NCBI GenBank assembly: GCA_039819285.1
Contig: JBCBSH010000003.1
Location: 1-64,000 of the forward strand
Direction of reading: 5' to 3'
From: JANQGH01 sp039819285
GTDB lineage: Bacteria > Pseudomonadota > Alphaproteobacteria > DSM-16000 > Inquilinaceae
Length of the DNA: 64,000 bases
The notes under the pieces are model-generated. The model was not told the DNA's origin and searched no databases. It was given only the letters and a program-made list of their open reading frames with translations. Below are positions 26,153 to 35,756 of this stretch, in pieces. How positions within the stretch are numbered: the stretch's first letter is position 1; every line of letters starts with the position of its first letter. Made by a program: the position numbers and the translations under genes.

Positions 26153-26743
26153 TCAGGGCTCGGCATCAACGCACCAGATCAAGTCCGCCTGCTCGCTTCT
26201 CCCGTTCGCCGCAGATTGACCGCTGCCGCGCCGGCCGATCAGACGGGCGGGCCGACCATCCCCGCGGTGAAGTCGCAGATCGAAGGCCGTCCCCTTGGCC
26301 CGAAGCCGGCTAAGGGCGCCCTTGAGCGCCGCCCGATCGTCGGTGCCCACGGCCGACAGCAAGTCGTCCATGGAGTCGATCTCCGGCAGCCCCAGGGCGG
26401 TCGCGAAAGCCGGATCGATCAGAGGCGTGCCCGATGCGGTCCAGCCGAAATGGGGCCAGGGGGTGCTATCCAACGCCGCCTCCAACAGTCCGCTACGCTC
26501 GGCGAAATGCTCGGCGCGCAGGGTTTCACGGCGAACCTGGCGGCGCTGCCAGGCGATCACGATCAGAGCCACCGCGGCAACCAACAGCGTTGCCACACCG
26601 CTAAACAGCGGGTCACCCTCCGCCAGATCCTCAGCCTGGGCAAAGGCGTTGCCTGGCAGCGCGACGATGACGGCGATCAGCGTCAATGCCCGGGGGCGGA
26701 CGGCTTGTTCCGTTGGCGCTAGAGGGCCATTTACGCTATTCAC
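26153..26743 (-). CDS. PAS-domain membrane protein, apparently truncated
   Basis: A 196-residue protein with an N-terminal signal or anchor (LTLIAVIVALPGNAFA), a second hydrophobic helix (VATLLVAAVALIVIAW), a short basic coiled linker, and a PAS-like segment (LEAALDSTPWPHFGWTASG onward). It stops at LIWCVDAEP, just where related alphaproteobacterial sensor kinases read LW-R-DVT and continue into more PAS and kinase domains. I start at GTG 26743, 9 bases after GGGA. It may be a stand-alone sensor or a kinase that lost its C terminus. It converges on the reductase gene. Confidence 0.55.
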   Translation of the reverse strand: MNSVNGPLAPTEQAVRPRALTLIAVIVALPGNAFAQAEDLAEGDPLFSGVATLLVAAVALIVIAWQRRQVRRETLRAEHFAERSGLLEAALDSTPWPHFGWTASGTPLIDPAFATALGLPEIDSMDDLLSAVGTDDRAALKGALSRLRAKGTAFDLRLHRGDGRPARLIGRRGSGQSAANGRSEQADLIWCVDAEP

Positions 26744-26764
26744 GATTGATTCCCAGCCGGTTGG

Positions 26765-27073
26765 ATGCGCGCTCCCATGTTCTTTGTCACCCCGTTGATC
26801 CAGATTCTGCTCTACGCCATCGATATCTATATCTGGCTCGTGATCATTTCGGCGATCATGAGTTGGCTGGTCGCGTTCAACGTCATCAACACCGGCAACA
26901 GCTTCATTTATCAGATCGGGCGCGCGCTGTACCAACTGACCGATCCGGCATTGCGGCCGATCCGGCGGTTCCTGCCCAATCTCGGCGGCATCGATATCTC
27001 GCCGGTGATCTTGATCCTACTGTTGTACTTCCTGCAGATGCTGCTCGTCCAAATCAACAACACGCTGGTTTAG
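26765..27073 (+). CDS. YggT-family membrane protein
   Basis: A 102-residue protein with two hydrophobic regions, about residues 8-30 and 77-97, around the YggT signature: YQLTDPALRPIRRFLPNLGG. It has been linked to osmotic tolerance and to cell-division or membrane-insertion loci, but its role is unsettled. A second ATG at 26777 is also plausible as the start. The gene is divergent from the PAS protein, with only 21 bases between the start codons, so promoters must overlap coding sequence. Confidence 0.88.
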   Translation: MRAPMFFVTPLIQILLYAIDIYIWLVIISAIMSWLVAFNVINTGNSFIYQIGRALYQLTDPALRPIRRFLPNLGGIDISPVILILLLYFLQMLLVQINNTLV

Positions 27074-27114
27074 CGGGCGCGGCCCGGCGTTATCGGCGAG
27101 ACAGGAGGAGGGCC

Positions 27115-28104
27115 ATGATCACCGTCTATGTCGAAGCCGACAGCACCGTCAAACAGGTTACGCTGACCGCCGAGGACCCGCTGCCGGACAACGCCATCTG
27201 GGTCGACATTCTGGAACCGAGCGATGCAGAACGCGAGGCCATGGGCCAGAAACTTGGCTTCCCCTTGCCGACAGCGGCTGATATGCACGAGATCGAGGCG
27301 ACGAGCCGGACCTATGCCGACTACGGTGCGCTCTTCGTCACCGCGCCGACAATCAGCACGACCGAGGGTGGCCGCCCCAAATCCGAACCCACGACCTTCA
27401 TCATCGACAACAAGCGGCTGACGACTCTGAGGCTGACGGAAACAGGATCGGTTGACCGGTTCGCGCAAGAACTGCTGGTCCGTCCCGACCAGCCACACGA
27501 TCCGGCCGACCTTCTGATCGGTCTGATCGGCGCGATCCTCGATCGCCTGGCTGACCTGATAGAGTTTGTGATCAAGCGGGTTGAGGCCATTTCCGCAAAG
27601 ATTTTTAGCGACGACTCGACCGGAAACACCCGTCGGAAGGGACGGGAACGCAAACGCGCCATGCAGGAATCATTGCGGGCGATCGGCCGCGACGGACGCA
27701 TGCTGGCACGGATCCGCTCCAGCCTGACGGGTTTTGAGCGCGTGCTGGGCTTCCTCGCGACACGGCTGTCCGACCTGGGGCCGGCACAGACCGCCGCCCT
27801 CTCCCATGCCCGTCGTGACGCGGCGTCGCTGATCCAACACGCCGATTTCCAGGAACAGCAGATCGAGTTCCTGCTGGATGCCACGGTGGGCCTGATCACC
27901 ATCGAGCAGACCGAGATTGTGCGCGTGCTGTCGATTGCCGCAACCGTGTTCCTGCCGCCAACACTGATCGCCAGCCTTTACGGCATGAATTTCGCGAATA
28001 TGCCGGAGCTGAGCTCGCCGATTGGATACCCGCTGGTGCTGGTCGCAATGCTGATCTCGGTCATCGCGCCACTGTGGTACTTCCGACGAAAAGGCTGGAT
28101 GTAG
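27115..28104 (+). CDS. corA: CorA-family divalent cation transporter
   Basis: A 329-residue protein with a soluble N-terminal domain, a long helical stalk and two C-terminal transmembrane helices. The selectivity motif YGMNFANMPEL (about residues 289-299) contains the GMN triad. It forms a pentameric Mg2+/Co2+/Ni2+ channel in CorA relatives. AGGAGGAGGG lies just before the ATG at 27115. It is 41 bases after yggT and 33 bases before an NnrU gene; co-transcription is likely. Confidence 0.92.
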   Translation: MITVYVEADSTVKQVTLTAEDPLPDNAIWVDILEPSDAEREAMGQKLGFPLPTAADMHEIEATSRTYADYGALFVTAPTISTTEGGRPKSEPTTFIIDNKRLTTLRLTETGSVDRFAQELLVRPDQPHDPADLLIGLIGAILDRLADLIEFVIKRVEAISAKIFSDDSTGNTRRKGRERKRAMQESLRAIGRDGRMLARIRSSLTGFERVLGFLATRLSDLGPAQTAALSHARRDAASLIQHADFQEQQIEFLLDATVGLITIEQTEIVRVLSIAATVFLPPTLIASLYGMNFANMPELSSPIGYPLVLVAMLISVIAPLWYFRRKGWM

Positions 28105-28137
28105 GGATGCTCTTTGGCATCGACAGAGGGAACACCG

Positions 28138-28836
28138 ATGACTGAACTGTGGCCCCTGGCGCTGGCAAGCCTGGTCTTTGTCTTCGGCCATCTTATCCTG
28201 TCGAGCAAGGGACCGCGGGGGTTCCTGGTCCGGTCGATCGGCGAGGGGCCGTTTCTCGGCCTGTATTCGCTCGTGGCCGGCGCCGCTCTAGCGGGCATGA
28301 TCTGGGCCTTCAACACTTTACCGTACGGCGCGCCGCTGTGGCTGTTCTACCCGGCCGGCTACTACGCCGCGATCATCCTGATGCCGATCGCGCTGGTCCT
28401 GATCGTCGGCGGATATAGCCAGAAAAACCCCACCGCAGTCGGTCAAGACCGTGCCTTGCGTCGAACGCCCAATGGCGTCTTGCGCATCACGCGTCACCCG
28501 ATCATGTGGGGGATTTCCCTTTGGGCAGTCGGTCACCTCTTGGCCAATGGGGACACGGCCAGCGTGCTGTTCTTTGGCGCGTTCCTGGTGTTGGCTCTTG
28601 CTGGCACGGTGGCGATCGACCGGAAGAAGCGACGCGCGCACGGAGACGTCTATGACGGCTTTTGCGAGCAGACCTCGAACCTGCCGTTCCTGGCCATCGC
28701 ACGCGGGCGCCAATCCTTCGGTGCGGCCGCGCGCGAGTTTGGCCTATGGCGGCTGGTGATCGTTGTGGTCGCCTACGGCGTTCTACTGCACTTTCACCAA
28801 TGGGCCTTCGGCGTGGCGCCCTATCCTGGTCTGTAA
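28138..28836 (+). CDS. NnrU-family membrane protein
   Basis: A 232-residue polytopic protein of the NnrU family. It has about six transmembrane segments and the signature RITRHPIMWGISLWAVGHLLANGD (written here in part; residues about 117-140), which resembles isoprenylcysteine methyltransferase-type loops. NnrU was named from nitrite/nitric oxide reductase clusters, but most copies, like this one, lie outside denitrification loci and have no proven function. It ends three bases from argG on the opposite strand. Confidence 0.88.
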   Translation: MTELWPLALASLVFVFGHLILSSKGPRGFLVRSIGEGPFLGLYSLVAGAALAGMIWAFNTLPYGAPLWLFYPAGYYAAIILMPIALVLIVGGYSQKNPTAVGQDRALRRTPNGVLRITRHPIMWGISLWAVGHLLANGDTASVLFFGAFLVLALAGTVAIDRKKRRAHGDVYDGFCEQTSNLPFLAIARGRQSFGAAAREFGLWRLVIVVVAYGVLLHFHQWAFGVAPYPGL

Positions 28837-28839
28837 CGG

Positions 28840-30060
<1,221 letters not shown>

Positions 30061-30229
30061 CGCCGTCCTTTCGGCTATCTGAGATAGGGTCACCGACCCG
30101 AGGCCGCGGGACATTAGGCAAACCGGTCGGCCGAAACAAGCGAGGATGGACGGCGAGGCGTCAGGACGAAGCGTCCCAGGCGCCCTTCTACGCACGACAA
30201 TCGGCAGTCCGGTGATTAGATTGCCGCCC

Positions 30230-30988
30230 ATGCAAACGTTCGAATCACCGTGCCGCGCCCGGGCAATCGGCCGCTGGCGGGCCATCATCTTGGTCTTCGC
30301 GATCCTATGTGTCGGCATGTCGGGTCAGCGGGCGTCTGCCCAGGACGACAGCTTTCTTGCCTTCGTCGAGACGTATTATCGGAGTCCCCGGCCCGATGCC
30401 GCGCTGCAATGGATGGAGCGCATCGCGCCCACCATGATGGATGATGTGCTGATCGCGGCCGACCCCCAGGGTCAGCGCTTCGCGTTGGTCGCCGGCTTCT
30501 ATGCCCATGTCCTGCGCAGCCAGCCCAGCCTGATCGGCCCGCTGACGGAACGCCTGATCGCCGTCGAACAGCCCAGTCTGACAGCCCTCGGCGCGCTGGC
30601 CATCGCCTCGACCGGGCTCGACGTCGCCGCATCCGCGCTTGAGCGCCTGCGCCGAACCGGCGCGTTACCCAACCAAACCGCTTCCGCGCTTGCCGAGACG
30701 CCAGCCTACCCCTACCCGATCATGCGGGTGACCGGATCGATCGATGTTGAGCTGATGTGGATGTCGTTCTTCGCTACCGGGAACCCGCTTTACGTGCGTC
30801 GGGTCGCCGACGCCATGGGCTATGCCAGCCATGGTGATGCCGGGGCGGCAGTCGCGGCCTTTGCGTATGCCTCGCTGGCCGACCGGGTTACCGAACACCC
30901 GACCGTGCGCGAGACCCTGCGCACAATTGCTGGGGAGCGGACGGACATCGTCGGTCAGTCGGCAGCTGAATTGGTCGGCTCCGGCTAG
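30230..30988 (+). CDS. secreted hypothetical protein
   Basis: A 252-residue protein with a clear signal peptide (RAIILVFAILCVGMSGQRASA, cleaved near residue 38) followed by a helical, alanine-rich domain. Segments such as FLAFVETYYRSPRPDAAL and LGALAIASTGLDVAASALERL look like helical-repeat structure. No catalytic motif is recognised and I cannot assign a family with confidence. Its stop codon lies inside a long palindrome. It is divergent from argG, with 169 bases between starts. Confidence 0.6.
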   Translation: MQTFESPCRARAIGRWRAIILVFAILCVGMSGQRASAQDDSFLAFVETYYRSPRPDAALQWMERIAPTMMDDVLIAADPQGQRFALVAGFYAHVLRSQPSLIGPLTERLIAVEQPSLTALGALAIASTGLDVAASALERLRRTGALPNQTASALAETPAYPYPIMRVTGSIDVELMWMSFFATGNPLYVRRVADAMGYASHGDAGAAVAAFAYASLADRVTEHPTVRETLRTIAGERTDIVGQSAAELVGSG

Positions 30989-31048
30989 AGCATCGTTCGA
31001 TCGATTGGAATCGCTGCGCGATCCAAACGATCGAGCAAAGATGCTCTA
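30986..31048. repeat. 63-bp imperfect palindrome (dispersed-repeat-like)
   Basis: TAGAGCATC (30986-30994) pairs perfectly with GATGCTCTA (31040-31048). Inside, CGATCGATTGGAATCGC and GCGATCCAAACGATCG form a second, nearly perfect stem. It overlaps the stop of the upstream gene and lies between two convergent genes. Architecture and edge sequence resemble the AGAGCAT...ATGCTCT palindromes scattered through alphaproteobacterial genomes. It could also act as a bidirectional terminator. Confidence 0.65.
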
Positions 31049-31058
31049 ACCTATTGCT

Positions 31059-31271
31059 CTAGTCGCGCTGCTTGTCGACGCTGGGCCAGCGCACAAAGGC
31101 GAAGACCCACACCGCCACGAGCTGGACCACAGGGATCAGCAGCAGAACCGACCACAGCGGGCTGCGACCGGCTCGGACAAGCACGAAGGCGCCACAGCCT
31201 ATCATGGCGACAATCAGCACCCCGGCGACCAGATGCTGGACAACCGGGTCGAAGGTCCAAATCCACTCCAT
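31059..31271 (-). CDS. small two-helix membrane protein (second of a tandem pair)
   Basis: A 70-residue protein with two hydrophobic helices (LVAGVLIVAMIGCGAFVLV and WSVLLLIPVVQLVAVWVFAF) separated by RAGRSPL and ending FVRWPSVDKQRD. It is an evident relative of the preceding gene: both have an RAG turn, then Pro-Val in helix two, then a Trp-Pro near the end. Similar tiny proteins are common hypothetical genes in alphaproteobacteria. It begins two bases after its partner's stop, so it is probably coupled. Function unknown. Confidence 0.6.
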   Translation of the reverse strand: MEWIWTFDPVVQHLVAGVLIVAMIGCGAFVLVRAGRSPLWSVLLLIPVVQLVAVWVFAFVRWPSVDKQRD

Positions 31272-31273
31272 GA

Positions 31274-31492
31274 TCAGCCGGCCGACCTGGGCTTGCGTCG
31301 GCCCGGCAGGACTGGCCAGCGTTGACCCACCAGCGCCGCCAGACTAAGCGCGAAGCCGACCACCGGAACGATAACCAAGAGCGCGCCCCAGGGCGCCAGG
31401 CCGGCGCGGCGATAGATCATCATCAGCGGCGGCAGCGCCACGATCACGAACACGATGTGAAGCCCTGTCGGCGTCTGGAAGAAATCAGCCAT
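31274..31492 (-). CDS. small two-helix membrane protein (first of a tandem pair)
   Basis: A 72-residue protein: helix one is LHIVFVIVALPPLMMIY, turn RRAGLAPW, helix two ALLVIVPVVGFALSLAAL, then a basic tail after QRWPVLPG. Its ATG at 31492 overlaps the end of the LysR gene by eight bases, so it should be co-translated with that regulator. It is paralogous in layout to the next gene. No function is recognised. Confidence 0.6.
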   Translation of the reverse strand: MADFFQTPTGLHIVFVIVALPPLMMIYRRAGLAPWGALLVIVPVVGFALSLAALVGQRWPVLPGRRKPRSAG

Positions 31493-32444
31493 CGTTCAAA
31501 CCATTCACCTCTGCGCCCGGCGACCTTGGGCCCTCAAGCCCCGGGCCGATGCCGTCCTCTTCCTGCAACTTGGCCTCCGCCGCCAACCAATCCTCAAAGG
31601 CCGCCACTTTCGGCCGGCCCGCCGACAGTTCCGGATAGACAACATAGTAGCCATAGGTGGACGACAAGCTGGTGGAGAACGGCCGGACCAGGCATCCGGT
31701 GGCCAGATCGTCGGCCACCAGGGCCCTGCGTCCAAGCGCGACACCTTGGCCGTCAACGGCGGCCTGCAGCATCAGCGCGGAATCGTTGAACGCCGGCCCC
31801 CGGCGGGCATCGACGACATCGCCGACGCCGGCGGCCAGCAACCACATCGGCCAATCCATACGCATATCGTCATGCAGCAGCGTGTGATGCCTCAAGTCGG
31901 CAGGCTGTCGCAGGGGCAGTGCACCGTCGATGAGCGACGGGCTGCAAACCGGGAAGAAACTTTCCCCCAGAATGCGCTTCGCGTAGAGGCCGGGATAGGT
32001 ACCACCGCCATATCGGATGGCCATATCGACACCGTCCCGATCGAAGTCGGTGAGGCGTTCCTCCGCAGCGACGCGCAGATCGATATCGGGGTGCGCCTCG
32101 CGAAATCGGCTCAGGCGCGGTACCAGCCATCGGGCCGCGAACGAGGGTAACAGGCTGACGGTAAGCACGCCGCTCGCCTCCCTCGTCTGCAGCCGATCGG
32201 TCGCCGTGGCCAGCCGGTCAAACGCATCCCGCACCGCCGGCAGATAGACTTGGCCGGACTCCGTCAGCATTAGACCGCGCGACAGGCGCCGGAACAGCTT
32301 CACGCCCAACTGCTCTTCAAGCGTCTTGATCTGGTGGCTGATCGCCGCCTGGGTGACGTGCAACTCGTCCGCCGCCCTGGTGAACGACAGATGCTGCCCT
32401 GCCGCGGCAAAGGCCCGGAGAGCGTTGAGGGATGGCAAACGCAT
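31485..32444 (-). CDS. LysR-family regulator, GcvA-like
   Basis: A 319-residue regulator. Its N-terminal helix-turn-helix (LNALRAFAAAGQHLSFTRAA, residues 6-25, then ELHVTQAAISHQI) is of the GcvA/AmpR branch. The effector domain contains AIRYGGGTYPGL and the typical LLHDD-type loop. The C-terminal tail after KLQEEDG is low in complexity and overlaps the next gene. It is divergent from a DUF1127 gene, as is the LysR at 5.1 kb. A CTAAT half-site, which GcvA-type regulators favour, lies in the 137-bp intergenic region at about 32471. Confidence 0.9.
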   Translation of the reverse strand: MRLPSLNALRAFAAAGQHLSFTRAADELHVTQAAISHQIKTLEEQLGVKLFRRLSRGLMLTESGQVYLPAVRDAFDRLATATDRLQTREASGVLTVSLLPSFAARWLVPRLSRFREAHPDIDLRVAAEERLTDFDRDGVDMAIRYGGGTYPGLYAKRILGESFFPVCSPSLIDGALPLRQPADLRHHTLLHDDMRMDWPMWLLAAGVGDVVDARRGPAFNDSALMLQAAVDGQGVALGRRALVADDLATGCLVRPFSTSLSSTYGYYVVYPELSAGRPKVAAFEDWLAAEAKLQEEDGIGPGLEGPRSPGAEVNGLNDG

Positions 32445-32581
32445 GCCTCAGTCTATCATAAGGTTTCCTAATGCGTTGCATCAGAAATCATCTTTTGAAC
32501 GCAGCAGTTCTTTGAGCGATCTTCTTCCTCAATCACACTTTCGGCGATCGAGATCGCCCGGCGTGCATAAGGAATATCGAT

Positions 32582-32794
32582 ATGTCGTCCAATTCTTTCA
32601 GTTGTGCGGCGAGAACTGTTCTGCGCTTCCCCTTCGGCTGGCCGTATGAGGCTGTCGAGACCGTCCGAGAATGGCGCCGTCGGGTTCACCTGCGCCGGCA
32701 CCTATCGCACTTTGGCGACCATCTGCTGGACGATATCGGACTGGACAGGCAGTCGGCCGACGCGGAGATCAGCAAGCCGTTTTGGCGGCCTTAA
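32582..32794 (+). CDS. DUF1127 small basic protein
   Basis: A 70-residue protein ending in a full DUF1127 motif: HLSHFGDHLLDDIGLDRQSA (residues 40-59) and the terminal KPFWRP. The N-terminal 30 residues are divergent. AAGGAA lies about 7 bases before the ATG. It is transcribed away from a GcvA-like LysR gene, and its last four bases overlap the end of the convergent methyltransferase gene. Confidence 0.82.
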   Translation: MSSNSFSCAARTVLRFPFGWPYEAVETVREWRRRVHLRRHLSHFGDHLLDDIGLDRQSADAEISKPFWRP

Positions 32795-34041
32795 CTGGAG
32801 TCTTCAGGCAGGCGCAGATAGAGCTTGCCGACGCCATTCAGCGCCGCGAACACGAGATCGAACTGGCGCTTGAATTCCGACCATTCCAGGCCGCCGCGCA
32901 GACCGGCCAATTGCTCGTGTATCGCGGCGATGCTCAATCGCCCATCGCAGCGACCAATGATGGATGCCGCCATGGGCGGCATGGACTGGCTGATCGCCTG
33001 ATCCTCCAGGGTGATGGACAGGGGGCGGCCCTTGGCCAGTTCCTTCGCCAGCCGGTCGCGGTCAACCGCCCGCAGAAACGGCACCATGCGTGGATCGTCG
33101 AGATCGGCCACACGTCCTTCGGATTCATCCTGACGGGCGGCATAGACGATGTGGTTCTTGATCGCGCCGGACAGGTCCTCGGCCAGGGCGGCGCGCTCGG
33201 CGAAAGACAGGCCGGCGGTGCGGCGCGCCAGCCTTGGGTCGCTGAGATAGGTTTCCGGCCGATAGAGCGCCGGCAGGGCGTGGCTGACCAGCGCTAGGCC
33301 GGCACGGTCCAGCCAGGCCAACAACTCGTCATGGCTGAACGGCACGTCCTGGCTGTGCAGCAACAGGTCATAAAGCTCCGCATCGCTGGCACGGTGATCC
33401 GCCAGCATGGCATTGCGAAAAAACCAATTGGTCTTCGGCAACGACGCCATCAGTTGCTTGGCCAAGGCAACCTGCTTCTGTGGCGTCAGCCCATCATCGA
33501 ACACCCGCAGCGCGCGTTGCATGGGATAAACACCGGTGCGGCCCAGCGTGGCGTAGACCATCAGCCCCATGCCGCCGCCTGGCGCAAGAACCGAAGTCAA
33601 GGCGGCCAACCCCGCGTCGGGGTCTTCAAGATGGTGCAGCACGCCGCAGCAATCGATGTAGTCATACGGCCCCGGTGCCAGGGTCGCGACCTCCAGCAGA
33701 GAGCCTGAAACGAAGCGGACATCGGGCAGGTCCCGTGCCGCGATCCGCGCCTCGGCAATCGCGCGCGATGCCGACGACAGGTCCAGATACGTCACCTCCG
33801 CCGCCAGCCCGGCGTCTTGAAGCTGCTGCGTCAGCATCACGAGGCCGTCGCCCGTACCGCCGCCGGCGAACAGCACCTTCAAAGGCGACCGGTCGATGCG
33901 GCCCCCGAACAGAAAATGCGTCAGCTCGTCCAGATGGCTGGGCGAGCCGGTGACCAGCCGTTTGGCCTCGTCCTTCGGATCGCGCGACGGGTAGGGATAG
34001 GCCTCGTATTGCTGGCGCACCAGGTCGACAGGTTCGCTCAC
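32791..34041 (-). CDS. class I SAM-dependent methyltransferase with C-terminal extension
   Basis: A 416-residue protein. It opens with VRQQYEAYPYPSRDP, a phrase typical of a methyltransferase subfamily. SAM-binding motif I is VLFAGGGTGDGLVML (about residues 56-70), motif II is EVTYLDLSSASRAIAEAR, and DYIDCCGVLHHLEDPDAGL is the post-motif with the acidic loop. After about residue 290 comes a separate helical domain (ALAEDLSGAIKNHIV to the end) that probably selects the substrate. The substrate is unknown. It lies 9 bases downstream of the asparaginase gene. Confidence 0.84.
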   Translation of the reverse strand: MSEPVDLVRQQYEAYPYPSRDPKDEAKRLVTGSPSHLDELTHFLFGGRIDRSPLKVLFAGGGTGDGLVMLTQQLQDAGLAAEVTYLDLSSASRAIAEARIAARDLPDVRFVSGSLLEVATLAPGPYDYIDCCGVLHHLEDPDAGLAALTSVLAPGGGMGLMVYATLGRTGVYPMQRALRVFDDGLTPQKQVALAKQLMASLPKTNWFFRNAMLADHRASDAELYDLLLHSQDVPFSHDELLAWLDRAGLALVSHALPALYRPETYLSDPRLARRTAGLSFAERAALAEDLSGAIKNHIVYAARQDESEGRVADLDDPRMVPFLRAVDRDRLAKELAKGRPLSITLEDQAISQSMPPMAASIIGRCDGRLSIAAIHEQLAGLRGGLEWSEFKRQFDLVFAALNGVGKLYLRLPEDSS

Positions 34042-34050
34042 GTCAGCCCC

Positions 34051-35091
34051 TCAGACGCTTGGTGCAAGCCTGATTTCGCCGACGTCCAGACCGGCCCGAT
34101 TGGTCAGGCGCGGCCGGGTCCAGGCGACCAAGTCCGCCATCTCCGCGTCGGTGAGGACGCCCAGCTTGTGCAGAATGCCGGCAACAGCCACCTCCGCCGC
34201 GCGGCTGGCCCCGTCAGCGATTTTGAGCGCCAGGCCCAGCTTCATCTCATCAAGGCACGCGCAGAACACGCCCTCGGCCCCAATCTTGACCATGGCGCGC
34301 CCGTTCAGCGCCCGGTTCAGGGCGGCATCGAACCGATCGCTACCGGACATCAGTTCCGGATGGCCGCTCCACGCCGCCTTGACGCGTGTGGCCGCCTCGA
34401 TGCGCGGGGCCGGCAAGTCATCGGGGTCGGCCAAACGGGCCATGGCCACGGCCGCACTGCCCAACGGCACCGCAATGGTCGGCAAGGAGCAGCCATCGAT
34501 TCCACGAGGCGCCAAACCCAGTTCCTGTCCCGTCATGCTTTCCAGCACGCCCAGCACGCGCTGCTGGGTGGGGTGGGTGATGTCGATGTAGCCGGTCAAC
34601 GGCTCGCCGCGATGGCGTGCGGTCGACAGCATGCCGGTATGCTTGCCCGAACAGTTGTTGTGCAGGGCGGTCGCCGGCTCGCCGGCGGCGATCATCGCGC
34701 GCGTCGTGGCTTCATGCGTGGGCCATTGCGGTCCGCACATCAGATCGTCGGTCGTACAGCGGATGTGCTTAAGCCAGGCAGCGACACGTTCGGTATGCAT
34801 GGGCTCGCCGCCATGGCTGGCGCAGGCCAATGCCAACTCCTCTGAACCTATGTCCAGCGCGTCGGCCGCTCCGGTCTCGACGATCGGCAGGGCCTGAAGC
34901 GATTTGATCGCCGACCGCGGGTAGACCGGTTGCTCGAAATTGCCCCAAGAGGCGTGAACCTCGCCGCTTGCGTCCGTGACAACCGCCGCCCCGACATGGC
35001 AGCTTTCGACGATGGGGCCGCGCGTCACCTCGACGAGCGGCCGCCAGTCGTCCTCGGCTTGAGATTTGGTGATCGAAGGGTTGGCGACCAC
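34051..35091 (-). CDS. L-asparaginase, rhizobial (AnsA/ReAV) type
   Basis: A 346-residue protein of the class 3 asparaginase family, unrelated to the E. coli enzymes. The family phrases are SAIKSLQALPIVETGAAD, LALACASHGGEPMHTERVAAW (in part), HNNCSGKHTGML and IDGCSLPTIAVPLGSAA. The Ser-Lys pairs (SxxK-like) and the conserved cysteine in NNCSGKH form the active and zinc site in the Rhizobium etli enzyme. It hydrolyses asparagine to aspartate and ammonia. The only supportable start is GTG at 35091; the longer frame to 35268 crosses the divergent methylase promoter. Confidence 0.87.
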   Translation of the reverse strand: MVANPSITKSQAEDDWRPLVEVTRGPIVESCHVGAAVVTDASGEVHASWGNFEQPVYPRSAIKSLQALPIVETGAADALDIGSEELALACASHGGEPMHTERVAAWLKHIRCTTDDLMCGPQWPTHEATTRAMIAAGEPATALHNNCSGKHTGMLSTARHRGEPLTGYIDITHPTQQRVLGVLESMTGQELGLAPRGIDGCSLPTIAVPLGSAAVAMARLADPDDLPAPRIEAATRVKAAWSGHPELMSGSDRFDAALNRALNGRAMVKIGAEGVFCACLDEMKLGLALKIADGASRAAEVAVAGILHKLGVLTDAEMADLVAWTRPRLTNRAGLDVGEIRLAPSV

Positions 35092-35190
35092 GCGCCGGCA
35101 TCCTTGACTAGGGGATTCGCGGTGCGCACCTTGCCCCGCGTTCCGACGACGCGCAAGCCGCGTTCTATTGAGACAACTCGGTGCGTTCGC

Positions 35191-35742
35191 ATGAAGGGTT
35201 ACTTCGCCATCGGCGTCGAGGGGATCAGCAAGCCGGCTAATCTCGGCGCACTGATCCGGACGGGCCACGCCTTCGGTGCGTCTTACACCTTCTCGGTCGC
35301 GCCTGCGACGGACGCTGTGGATTTTGGGTCATCCGATACCTCCGAGGCGACGAAGAATCTGCCCTTCTATCGGTTCCCGACCGTCGCGGACCTACTGCTG
35401 CCGCAAGGGGCGCGACTGGTCGGCATTGAGTTGCTGGATGATGCGATCGAATTGCCCAGCTTTCGCCATCCGCGCCAAGCGGTCTACGTGCTGGGCCCGG
35501 AACGGGGCGGGCTTTCCGACGCGATGGTGGCGCGCTGCGACCACATCGTGCAGATCCCGACCCGGTTTTCGATCAATGTTTCGCTGGCCGGCGCCCTGGT
35601 GCTTTATGACCGCCTGATCTCGCTCGGCCGCTTCGCGCCGCGCCCGGTGCGTTCGGGCGGACCGACTGAGGAGCTGCCGCCCCACTTCCACGGCGCCGCA
35701 AAGTTTCGTGCGGTCCTGCCGGAGAGCGATCGAGACGTGTAG
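35191..35742 (+). CDS. TrmH/SpoU-family RNA 2'-O-methyltransferase
   Basis: A 183-residue SPOUT protein. The three family motifs are ISKPANLGALIRTGHAFGAS (residues 13-32), VYVLGPERGGLS (about 101-112) and IPTRFSINVSLAGALVLYDR (about 124-143). It lacks an extra N-terminal RNA-binding domain, resembling the TrmL/TrmJ-like short class. The target nucleotide, tRNA or rRNA, is not evident. It is divergent from the asparaginase gene, with 99 bp between starts. Confidence 0.88.
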   Translation: MKGYFAIGVEGISKPANLGALIRTGHAFGASYTFSVAPATDAVDFGSSDTSEATKNLPFYRFPTVADLLLPQGARLVGIELLDDAIELPSFRHPRQAVYVLGPERGGLSDAMVARCDHIVQIPTRFSINVSLAGALVLYDRLISLGRFAPRPVRSGGPTEELPPHFHGAAKFRAVLPESDRDV

Positions 35743-35756
35743 CGCGAAAGCAGCGC

